Position numbers and translations under genes: made by a program. From the NCBI GenBank assembly GCA_034436045.1, contig DAOTVZ010000274.1, positions 1-7,131 on the forward strand: a stretch of DNA of 7,131 nucleotides, given 5' to 3'. Each line of letters starts with the position of its first letter. Within the stretch, counting starts at the first letter, position 1. Below the pieces are notes generated by a model. The model made no database searches. It was not told the DNA's origin and saw only the letters and a list, made by a program, of their open reading frames with translations. This document shows, one piece after another, positions 1-5,146 of this stretch. This stretch comes from H111-94 sp034436045 (GTDB lineage: Bacteria > Chloroflexota > Ktedonobacteria > Ktedonobacterales > Ktedonobacteraceae).

Positions 1-37
1 CCTCAATGGTCGTAATATCGTTGCTGTTGTTTGGCAT
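1..37 (-). CDS. N-terminus of an unidentified protein, truncated by the left edge
   Basis: Reading leftwards on the minus strand, an ATG at 37-35 opens a frame that reads MPNNSNDITTIE and runs off the window without a stop. An in-frame TGA two codons upstream rules out a longer N-terminus. A purine-rich AGGAAG (complement of 49-54) lies 11 nt before the ATG, which is slightly long for a Shine-Dalgarno. A promoter with near-consensus -35 and -10 boxes lies a further 55-85 nt upstream. Twelve residues are too few to identify a family. The call rests on promoter, RBS and open frame lining up in one direction. Confidence 0.45.
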   Translation of the reverse strand, partial: MPNNSNDITTIE

Positions 38-92
38 TGTTCAAAACACTTCCTTTCACCATCATTCGTCATGTTTCTGCTGTTTCAATGGA

Positions 93-121
93 AATATATT
101 CGCGCACCGTGCATGTGACAA
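93..121 (-). promoter_or_regulatory. Sigma70-type promoter for the left-edge gene
   Basis: On the minus strand TTGTCA (complement of 116-121) is followed after exactly 17 nt by TATATT (complement of 93-98). Each box matches the consensus at five of six positions. The predicted start is near 86, giving a leader of about 50 nt before the ATG at 37. It is inferred from sequence alone. Confidence 0.5.
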
Positions 122-128
122 TGTATCG

Positions 129-162
129 CACCCTTTGAACAGATTGGCAAGCAAAAAGGGTG
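129..162. repeat. 8-bp inverted repeat upstream of the left promoter
   Basis: CACCCTTT (129-136) and AAAGGGTG (155-162) are perfect inverted copies separated by 18 nt. They lie just upstream of the -35 box at 116-121, where a regulator could bind. A further CACCC occurs at 177-181, after the small palindrome GAAATTTC (170-177). Operator function is a guess; the symmetry is directly visible. Confidence 0.35.
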
Positions 163-195
163 TGATGATGAAATTTCACCCTCGATCTTGACACT

Positions 196-586
196 CCCGT
201 AGGGGCGTGATTGATCACGCCCTGTTGGCCCATCGCACAGCGCTCAGGGCGTGATCAATCATGCCCCTACTGGCCCATCGCACAGCGCTCAGGGCGTGAT
301 CAATCACGCCCTGCTGGCCCATCGCACACGCTCTCAGGGCGTGATCAATCACGCCCCTACGGGGCCATCGCACAGCGCTCAGGGCGTGATCAATCACGCC
401 CCTACGGGGTCATCGCACAGCGCTCAGGGCGTGATCAATCACGCCCCTACGGGCCATCGCACAGCGCTCAGGGCGTGACCAATCACGCCCCTACGGGCCA
501 TCGCACAGCGCTCAGGGCGTGACCAATCACGCCCCTACGGGGTCATCGCACAGCGCTCAGGGCGTGATCAATCACGCCCCTACGGG
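196..586. repeat. Tandem array of nine palindromic 44-45 bp units with 27-bp terminal inverted repeats
   Basis: Units begin at 203, 247, 292, 337, 382, 427, 471, 515 and 560, so the period is 44-45 bp. Each has a 20-bp core, GGGCGTGATCAATCACGCCC, made of two 9-bp inverted arms around a 2-nt centre. The cores are joined by near-identical linkers of the form CTACGGGG(C/T)CATCGCACAGCGCTCA. Unit 2 has a C-to-T change in its right arm, and units 7 and 8 have T-to-C at core position 9. The left end (196-222) is the exact reverse complement of the right end (560-586) over 27 bp, so the first unit is flipped relative to the rest. The array lies 9 bp downstream of the thiolase stop codon. It resembles expanded REP/MITE-like intergenic DNA, and the hairpins could also end or stabilise the thiolase transcript. 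There is no obvious target-site duplication. Confidence 0.85.
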
Positions 587-631
587 GTCAGGGTATTACA
601 ATCGTTCGATGATAGTGGCAATACCCTGACC
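586..631 (-). terminator. 12-bp inverted repeat spanning the thiolase stop codon; possible terminator
   Basis: GGTCAGGGTATT (586-597) is the perfect inverted complement of AATACCCTGACC (620-631), with a 22-nt loop. One arm lies in the last thiolase codons. The other covers part of the TAA stop and touches the outer end of the repeat array. No T-run follows in the minus direction, so classic intrinsic termination is uncertain. It may instead be an mRNA 3'-end stabilising stem or chance. Confidence 0.35.
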
Positions 632-1792
632 GACACCGATGCACATGGTCGCCAGACCAAAGCGCCCGCCGCGCCGCTCCAGTTCGTAGAGCAGGGTGGT
701 AAGGATGCGCGCGCCGCTACAACCGAGCGGGTGCCCCAGCGCAATCGCGCCGCCATTGACGTTCAGCTTCTCAGTGTCTATCTCCAGTTCGCGTGCGCAC
801 TGCAAGGTCTGTGACGCGAAAGCCTCGTTCAACTCGATCAGGTCCATGTCGTTGATGCTCATGCCTGCGCGTTGCAGCACCTTACGGGTGGCATAGATGG
901 GGCCGAGGCCCATGTATGCGGGGTCTACCCCGGCCACCGCCGAAGCCACGATACGTGCGCGTGGACGCAGACCAAGCTGTTGCGCTTTGCTGCTCGCCAT
1001 CAGCACGAGCGCCGCCGCCCCGTCGTTGATGCCCGCCGAGTTGCCCGCTGTTACGCTGCCGCCCTTGCGAAAGGCCGGTTTGATCTTTGCCAGCGCCTCT
1101 AATGAGGTATCGGGGCGTGGATGTTCGTCCAGTGCAACCAGGACCGGCTCGCCCTTCTTCTGCGGTATCGGCACCGCGACGATCTCCTGAGCAAACACGC
1201 CGGAGCGCTGCGCCGCCACCGCGCGTTGATGGCTGCGCAAGGCCCACGCATCTTGTTCTTCGCGGCTGATCTTATACCGCTCGGCCACGTTCTCTGCCGT
1301 CTCGCCCATGCTATAGGGATAGTGCATCTCGGCCAGTTTGGGATTGACGAAGCGCCAGCCAATCGTGGTATCGTAAATAGTTGCCGAGCGGCTAAAGGCC
1401 GTCTCTGCCTTACCCATCACAAAGGGCGCGCGCGTCATGCTCTCCACTCCACCGGCCACAAAGGTGTCGCCCATGCCGGTCTGGATGGCCTGCGCGGCGC
1501 TATTCACCGCCTGCAAGCCGGAGCCACACAAGCGATTGACCGTCTGGCCCGCGACCTCTAGCGGAAAACCGGCCAGCAAGAGTGCCATGCGCGCGACATT
1601 GCGATTGTCCTCGCCCGCCTGGTTGGCACAGCCCATGATAACATCTTCAACCATGGCCGGTTCGATGCCCGCACGGCGCACCGCTTCTGCGATCACCAGC
1701 GCCGCCAGATCGTCGGGTCGCACATCTTTCAACACACCGCCGTAGCGCCCGATGGGTGTGCGCACCGCCGAGAGAATAACGGCGTCTTCCAT
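596..1792 (-). CDS. Acetyl-CoA C-acyltransferase (thiolase), PcaF/PaaJ-like
   Basis: This is a cytoplasmic thiolase that cleaves a 3-ketoacyl-CoA with CoA to acetyl-CoA and a shortened acyl-CoA. The protein is 398 aa, normal for the family. Visible landmarks are the nucleophilic Cys89 in NRLCGSG, GGVESMTRAP (114-123), NEAFASQ (322-328), His354 in GHPLGCSGAR, and the second catalytic Cys384 in CIGVGQG. TTIGWRFVNP (142-151) and SMGETAENVA (161-170) recall 3-oxoadipyl-CoA thiolases (PcaF/PaaJ), so the substrate may be a dicarboxylyl-CoA, but this is not certain. The start is placed at 1792. An in-frame ATG at 1807 is possible, but the AAAGGAG just inside it is a well-spaced ribosome site for the downstream ATG. 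The gene follows the enoyl-CoA hydratase gene by 74 nt on the same strand and is probably co-transcribed with it. Confidence 0.93.
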   Translation of the reverse strand: MEDAVILSAVRTPIGRYGGVLKDVRPDDLAALVIAEAVRRAGIEPAMVEDVIMGCANQAGEDNRNVARMALLLAGFPLEVAGQTVNRLCGSGLQAVNSAAQAIQTGMGDTFVAGGVESMTRAPFVMGKAETAFSRSATIYDTTIGWRFVNPKLAEMHYPYSMGETAENVAERYKISREEQDAWALRSHQRAVAAQRSGVFAQEIVAVPIPQKKGEPVLVALDEHPRPDTSLEALAKIKPAFRKGGSVTAGNSAGINDGAAALVLMASSKAQQLGLRPRARIVASAVAGVDPAYMGLGPIYATRKVLQRAGMSINDMDLIELNEAFASQTLQCARELEIDTEKLNVNGGAIALGHPLGCSGARILTTLLYELERRGGRFGLATMCIGVGQGIATIIERL

Positions 1793-1820
1793 TGCTACTC
1801 CTTTCATTCTATTGTGTTGT

Positions 1821-1855
1821 GAACACGACCAATCGTGTTCCGGCGGATCGTGTTC
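1821..1855. repeat. GAACACGA inverted/direct repeat cluster between hydratase and thiolase genes
   Basis: GAACACGA (1821-1828) and TCGTGTTC (1833-1840) form a perfect 8-bp stem with a CCAA loop. A second TCGTGTTC sits at 1848-1855. On the transcribed minus strand, two copies of GAACACGA can therefore compete for one TCGTGTTC. No T-run follows, so a terminator is unlikely. It could be an intercistronic hairpin setting thiolase expression, or a half-site cluster for a regulator. The repeats are certain and the function is unknown. Confidence 0.5.
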
Positions 1856-1866
1856 GTGGAGAAGCT

Positions 1867-2643
1867 CTAGCGGCCTTTGAACTCAGGGGGACGTTTCTCG
1901 ATGAAGGCGCGCATGCCCTCGCGCATGTCTTCGGTGGCAAAGAGCAGGAAGAAGTTCTTGCGCTCGATCTCCAATCCTTCGCTCAGCGAGGTCTCGAAGG
2001 CGGCCAGCACGGCCTCTTTGCCCAGGCGCACAGCGACCGGCGGACGCTCCGCCACCACTTTCGCCAGCTTGATGGCCTCGTTGAGATGCTCGCCCTTTGG
2101 CACCACGCGGTTGACCAGGCCGTGCGCGGCCATCTCCTGCGCGGTAAACGGCTCACCCGTTAGCACCATCTCCATCGTGCGAAACTTGCCGAAGGTGCGG
2201 GCCAGGCGCTGCGTGCCGCCCGCGCCGGGGATGACGCCGATCTTGATCTCCGGCTGGCCGAAGCGCGCGTTCTCCGAGGCCACGATCATGTCACAGTGCA
2301 TCGCCAGTTCGCAGCCGCCGCCAAAGGCGTAGCCACCGACTGCCGCAATCATCGGCGTGTGGATGCGACGAATGCGCTCCCAGTTCTCGAAGCTGCCCAG
2401 CATCATATCAATCGGCGACTTATCCGACATCTCTTTGATGTCTGCGCCTGCTGCGAAGGCTCTATCACCCGCACCTGTCAGCACGATACAGCGCACTGCC
2501 TCGTCACGATCCAGTTCTTCCAGCGCCGTTGCCAGTTCGCCCACCAGCGTGGTGTTCAGCGCATTTAGCTCTTTCGGTCGGTTCAGTGTGACGATAGCAA
2601 TGGGTTCCTGCCGTTCAACCAGTATATATTGATACTCTGCCAT
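1867..2643 (-). CDS. Enoyl-CoA hydratase/isomerase family protein
   Basis: The 258-aa protein is a crotonase-fold enzyme that probably adds water across the double bond of trans-2-enoyl-CoA to give 3-hydroxyacyl-CoA in the cytoplasm. It carries the oxyanion-hole segment AAGADIKEM (64-72) and GGGCELAMHCD (108-118). The two acidic catalytic residues are Glu112 and Glu132, the latter in FGQPEIKIGVIPGAGG. The 20-residue spacing matches Glu144/Glu164 of rat mitochondrial hydratase, which argues for true hydratase activity rather than a degenerate crotonase. Length is typical. The ATG at 2643 is preceded by GAGGGAG with a short spacer. The gene leads a minus-strand pair with the thiolase, and an extended -10 promoter lies upstream at 2713-2721. 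The exact chain length or PaaF-type role cannot be decided from sequence alone. Confidence 0.93.
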   Translation of the reverse strand: MAEYQYILVERQEPIAIVTLNRPKELNALNTTLVGELATALEELDRDEAVRCIVLTGAGDRAFAAGADIKEMSDKSPIDMMLGSFENWERIRRIHTPMIAAVGGYAFGGGCELAMHCDMIVASENARFGQPEIKIGVIPGAGGTQRLARTFGKFRTMEMVLTGEPFTAQEMAAHGLVNRVVPKGEHLNEAIKLAKVVAERPPVAVRLGKEAVLAAFETSLSEGLEIERKNFFLLFATEDMREGMRAFIEKRPPEFKGR

Positions 2644-2712
2644 AATTCTCCCTCAAATGACACATCTACAGCGACATGTCCTGCTGTTCAAAGCGACGAA
2701 AATAGACGCTAT

Positions 2713-2721
2713 AGTATATCA
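2713..2721 (-). promoter_or_regulatory. Extended -10 promoter for the hydratase-thiolase pair
   Basis: The minus strand reads TGATATACT (complement of 2713-2721), an extended -10 of the form TGnTATACT. No good -35 is visible 17 nt upstream, as is usual for extended -10 promoters. Transcription would start near 2706, giving a leader of about 60 nt before the ATG at 2643. Confidence 0.45.
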
Positions 2722-2767
2722 CCCAAAGATGGGCGCTGGGAGAACGCAAGTAGAAAGAACACCAACA

Positions 2768-2795
2768 AAGCGCGCGCACGGGAGCCTGCGCGCTT
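2768..2795. repeat. GC-rich inverted repeat between divergent promoters
   Basis: AAGCGCGC (2768-2775) and GCGCGCTT (2788-2795) are perfect 8-bp inverted copies around a 12-nt loop. A shifted 7-bp pairing (GCGCGCA 2772-2778 with TGCGCGC 2787-2793) is also possible. It lies between the two divergent extended -10 elements, so it would be upstream of both transcripts. A shared operator or an old terminator stem are both possible; neither is proven. Confidence 0.45.
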
Positions 2796-2819
2796 CTCAG
2801 CTACTTTTAATCTGTCAGG

Positions 2820-2828
2820 TGCTATACT
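2820..2828 (+). promoter_or_regulatory. Extended -10 promoter for the membrane protein gene
   Basis: TGCTATACT at 2820-2828 is an extended -10 that shares TGnTATACT with the divergent promoter on the other strand. Transcription would start near 2835, about 44 nt before the chosen ATG at 2879. This argues against the longer in-frame start at 2657, which would lie upstream of the promoter. Confidence 0.5.
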
Positions 2829-2878
2829 TTCTAAGTGTTAAGAATACGTATACTTGCTTAACGGAGAATAATAAGCAC

Positions 2879-3700
2879 ATGAGTAACTCTATGCCTCGGC
2901 GTCAATTCACTACGAATACTATGATCTATGACGCAGCTACTCAGCCTATGCCGCGCGTGAAGCAACTGATGAAAAAGGTGCCTGAAGTCACCGCCATTTT
3001 CTGGGTTATCAAGTTGCTCACCACCGCGATGGGCGAATCCACTTCTGACTACCTGGTCTTCCACATCAATCCGTATGTCGCGGTAATCACCGGATGCGTG
3101 GGTCTGATCGTTTCGCTGGTGCTGCAATTGATGGTACGGCGATATATTCCGGCGGTCTACTGGTTCGCCATCGTGATGGTTGCCGTTTTTGGTACGATGG
3201 CTGCCGATGTGCTACACGTCGTCATAGGCATTCCCTATCTCGTATCAACCACCTTCTTTGCTATCACGCTTGCTATCGTCTTCGTAGCCTGGTATGTGAG
3301 CGAGAAAACGCTGTCTATCCACAGCATCTACACCCGACGCCGCGAACTATTTTACTGGGCCACAGTTATGGCCACCTTCGCTCTCGGCACGGCTGCCGGT
3401 GATATGACCGCCTCAACGCTCGGCCTGGGCTACTTCGCATCGGCCATCCTGTTTGCTGTGTTGTTTGCGTTACCGGCTGTGGGCTACTTCTTGTTCGGCC
3501 TGAACGAAGTCTTTGCCTTCTGGTTCGCTTATGTCATCACGCGCCCGCTCGGTGCCTCTATTGCCGACTGGCTTGGCAAACCGCCCAGCATCAGTGGCCT
3601 CGGCTTCGGTGATGGGCGGATTAGCCTGATTCTCACCGTTTTCATCGTCATCCTCGTCGGCTACCTGACGGTGACACAGAACAAACGTCTCAAGGGTTGA
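2879..3700 (+). CDS. COG4705-like eight-helix integral membrane protein of unknown function
   Basis: The 273-aa product is strongly hydrophobic after a short polar N-terminus of about 33 residues, and eight membrane segments can be drawn. It resembles the uncharacterised COG4705 membrane-protein family; I know of no firm function. The odd-numbered helices share a 19-residue pattern with aromatic-Trp, Gly and Asp at fixed offsets: F41-W42/G52/D57, Y94-W95/G105/D110, Y159-W160/G170/D175 and F214-W215/G225/D230. Four helix-embedded Asp residues suggest an ion or metal site on a four-fold pseudo-symmetric axis, which is inference. A basic, His-containing loop (about 141-158) separates the two halves. 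The ATG at 2879 follows GGAG by 12 nt and lies downstream of the promoter. The frame stays open upstream to 2657, but that 74-residue extension is polar, unlike the family, and precedes the promoter. The gene is divergent from the hydratase gene and codirectional with the methylase gene. Confidence 0.8.
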   Translation: MSNSMPRRQFTTNTMIYDAATQPMPRVKQLMKKVPEVTAIFWVIKLLTTAMGESTSDYLVFHINPYVAVITGCVGLIVSLVLQLMVRRYIPAVYWFAIVMVAVFGTMAADVLHVVIGIPYLVSTTFFAITLAIVFVAWYVSEKTLSIHSIYTRRRELFYWATVMATFALGTAAGDMTASTLGLGYFASAILFAVLFALPAVGYFLFGLNEVFAFWFAYVITRPLGASIADWLGKPPSISGLGFGDGRISLILTVFIVILVGYLTVTQNKRLKG

Positions 3701-3717
3701 CATAGGGCGTTTGTTCT
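3678..3717 (+). terminator. Hairpin over the end of the membrane protein gene; possible terminator
   Basis: AGAACAAACG (3678-3687) and CGTTTGTTCT (3708-3717) pair perfectly over 10 bp and extend inwards to about 13 bp with G-T wobbles. The stem contains the last codons and the loop contains the stop codon. It is followed by a modest T-rich stretch (TGTTAGG). It could end the membrane-protein transcript, but the stem is not very GC-rich. Confidence 0.4.
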
Positions 3718-3726
3718 TGTTAGGAT
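3697..3726 (+). promoter_or_regulatory. Candidate promoter for the methyltransferase gene
   Basis: A perfect -35 TTGACA (3697-3702) overlaps the TGA stop of the preceding gene. After 18 nt comes TAGGAT (3721-3726), four of six to consensus. The predicted start is near 3733, about 37 nt before the ATG. The -35 box sits in the loop of the 3678-3717 inverted repeat. It would let the methylase be expressed independently of the membrane protein gene. Confidence 0.45.
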
Positions 3727-3769
3727 AACAGTAAGATATGGGTGAGAGGTATAAAGCCAATAGAAAGCA

Positions 3770-5131
3770 ATGTACTTAAAACAGGAATCGCTGTTTGATG
3801 ATCTGACGACAGAAGCAGAAAAGTCAATCTCTGATGGCAAAGCCGCTCTTAGTGATCCAGCTTTCGCCATTAATAAAACCTTGCCTCTGCATCGCTGGGT
3901 TCCCTGGGTCGCGGGGTTCTCACGGAATTTTGTTATCGATGCTATCGACCGCTATCTTCCGCAAAGTGGCTACGTCCTCGATCCATTTGCGGGTGTTGGC
4001 ACAACATTGGTAGAGGCGGCGTTGCGCGGGCATCGTGCGGTAGGTTTTGAGATTAATCCTTACGCTGCTCTAGCCTGTCAGACGAAGTTGCAAGCTATTA
4101 CCTGCTCTATACCGCTCTTACAACAGGCGATTACAGCTTTTCAGGTGTTTTACTATGAAAAGTTATCTTCGGACTATATCCCTAACAGTGCTATCCCAAC
4201 AGGTTTCAAAACACGAGGAGTTTTCTATAGCCCACAAGTACTGCGCAAGGTTTTGATTCTTCAAGATTTTATTGCCGCTCTTACTGAGCCGACGTTACAA
4301 AACGTGTTCAAACTGGCTTTCGCCGCTACAATGATACGCTATTCTAACTATTCTTATGAACCAAGTTTAGGACGACGCGAGAGCAGTGGCAAAGAAGCTA
4401 TTCAGGATTTTCCGGTTGGGGAGACAGTAATCAGCAAATTACGGGAGATGCTACAAGATATTGCATGGCTGCAAGAGCAAGCACCGGCCACCTATCAGAC
4501 GGCACAGGTGTTTGCGGACTCATTTTTTCAGTACCAACGTTATCTACCACCTGAGTCAATCGATCTTATTGTGACTTCTCCTCCTTATCTTAACAATTAT
4601 CATTATCTACGTAATACGCGCCCACAACTGTACTGGCTCGGTTTTGCCAGCAGTCCGAAAGATGTGAAATACCTCGAAACGGCCAACTTTGGGAAGTACT
4701 GGCAAACCGTGAGAGAGCAGGAACCTTTGGAATTGCAATTTTCGTTGCCGGAGAGCGATTTACTGGGATGTTTATCTACATTGCGCAGCCTTCATCTTGA
4801 GAAAGGCATTTACGGCGGTAACGGTTGGGCTAACTATGCTACTGCCTATTTCAACGATTGCTATAGCTTTGCTCTCGCTATCAAAGACCTTTTAAAACCG
4901 GGGGGAACGGCGCTGATCGTGATTGGCAATAGCATCTTGCAAGGGATAATGATACCCACAGATCGTTATCTGGGGGAAATTGCGGCATCCGTTGGTTTGA
5001 CAGTAGCAGGAATTGACATTCCACGTTCCGCCCGCGTTGGTAGCAGTATTATTCAATCCAGTGTGCGCGTAGGAAAAGCAAAAGAGTCACAACAGCTTTA
5101 TGAGGCCATTGTTCATCTTCAAAAGCTATAG
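3770..5131 (+). CDS. DNA amino-methyltransferase (SPPY type) of a type II RM system
   Basis: The 453-aa enzyme is predicted to transfer a methyl group from S-adenosylmethionine to an exocyclic amino group of DNA, protecting sites from the neighbouring endonuclease. Motif I is DPFAGVGTT (71-79), followed by FEINPY (93-98). Catalytic motif IV is TSPPY (269-273), and KPGG (376-379) lies further on. About 190 residues between motifs I and IV could hold the target-recognition region, an alpha-like order. SPPY is characteristic of N4-cytosine methylases, whereas N6-adenine enzymes more often have D/N-PPY; this is a tendency, not proof. None of the C5-methylase motifs (such as the PCQ Cys) is seen. 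The ATG at 3770 is fixed by an in-frame TAG three codons upstream; the Shine-Dalgarno is weak. The gene is visibly AT-richer than the acyl-CoA genes (35-45% GC in sampled 60-base lines against about 70%). It overlaps the endonuclease gene tail to tail by 6 nt. Confidence 0.88.
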   Translation: MYLKQESLFDDLTTEAEKSISDGKAALSDPAFAINKTLPLHRWVPWVAGFSRNFVIDAIDRYLPQSGYVLDPFAGVGTTLVEAALRGHRAVGFEINPYAALACQTKLQAITCSIPLLQQAITAFQVFYYEKLSSDYIPNSAIPTGFKTRGVFYSPQVLRKVLILQDFIAALTEPTLQNVFKLAFAATMIRYSNYSYEPSLGRRESSGKEAIQDFPVGETVISKLREMLQDIAWLQEQAPATYQTAQVFADSFFQYQRYLPPESIDLIVTSPPYLNNYHYLRNTRPQLYWLGFASSPKDVKYLETANFGKYWQTVREQEPLELQFSLPESDLLGCLSTLRSLHLEKGIYGGNGWANYATAYFNDCYSFALAIKDLLKPGGTALIVIGNSILQGIMIPTDRYLGEIAASVGLTVAGIDIPRSARVGSSIIQSSVRVGKAKESQQLYEAIVHLQKL

Positions 5132-5146
5132 CCCTGATAGGGCTTT
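5122..5146. terminator. Shared hairpin at the convergent ends of the RM genes
   Basis: AGCCCT (5130-5135), loop GAT, and AGGGCT (5139-5144) form a compact stem across the overlapping 3' ends. AAAGC (5122-5126) and GCTTT (5142-5146) offer an alternative outer pairing. The plus strand continues TTATCGATTTT and the minus strand ATAGCTTTTG, so the stem could end transcripts from both sides. The T-runs are imperfect. Confidence 0.45.

Noticed and set aside
6..191. Plus-strand 61-residue ORF at the left edge
   Set aside because: No Shine-Dalgarno and no recognisable family. It overlaps the better supported minus-strand promoter and start codon and ends next to the repeat array.
211..522. 103-residue repetitive ORF in the tandem array (and its counterparts in other frames and on the minus strand)
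   Set aside because: A 45-bp period keeps any frame open for many units, so the peptide repeats come from the DNA repeat. There is no ribosome site or promoter.
203..579. CRISPR array
   Set aside because: The palindromic repeats are regularly spaced, but the intervening 24-25 bp are nearly identical between units; CRISPR spacers would be unique. No cas gene is present.
872..1561. Several plus-strand and alternate-frame ORFs over the thiolase, hydratase and ligase genes
   Set aside because: They are GC-rich shadow frames opposite well-recognised enzymes, with low-complexity Arg/Ala/Pro-rich products and no family match.
1793..1807. Thiolase start at 1807, five residues longer
   Set aside because: Those codons contain AAAGGAG correctly spaced for the ATG at 1792, and the thiolase family typically begins a few residues before AVILSAVRTPIG.
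2657..2878. N-terminal extension of the membrane protein from the ATG at 2657
   Set aside because: It would begin upstream of the extended -10 at 2820-2828 and across the divergent promoter and GC palindrome. The residues are polar and unlike the family, and a GGAG precedes the ATG at 2879.
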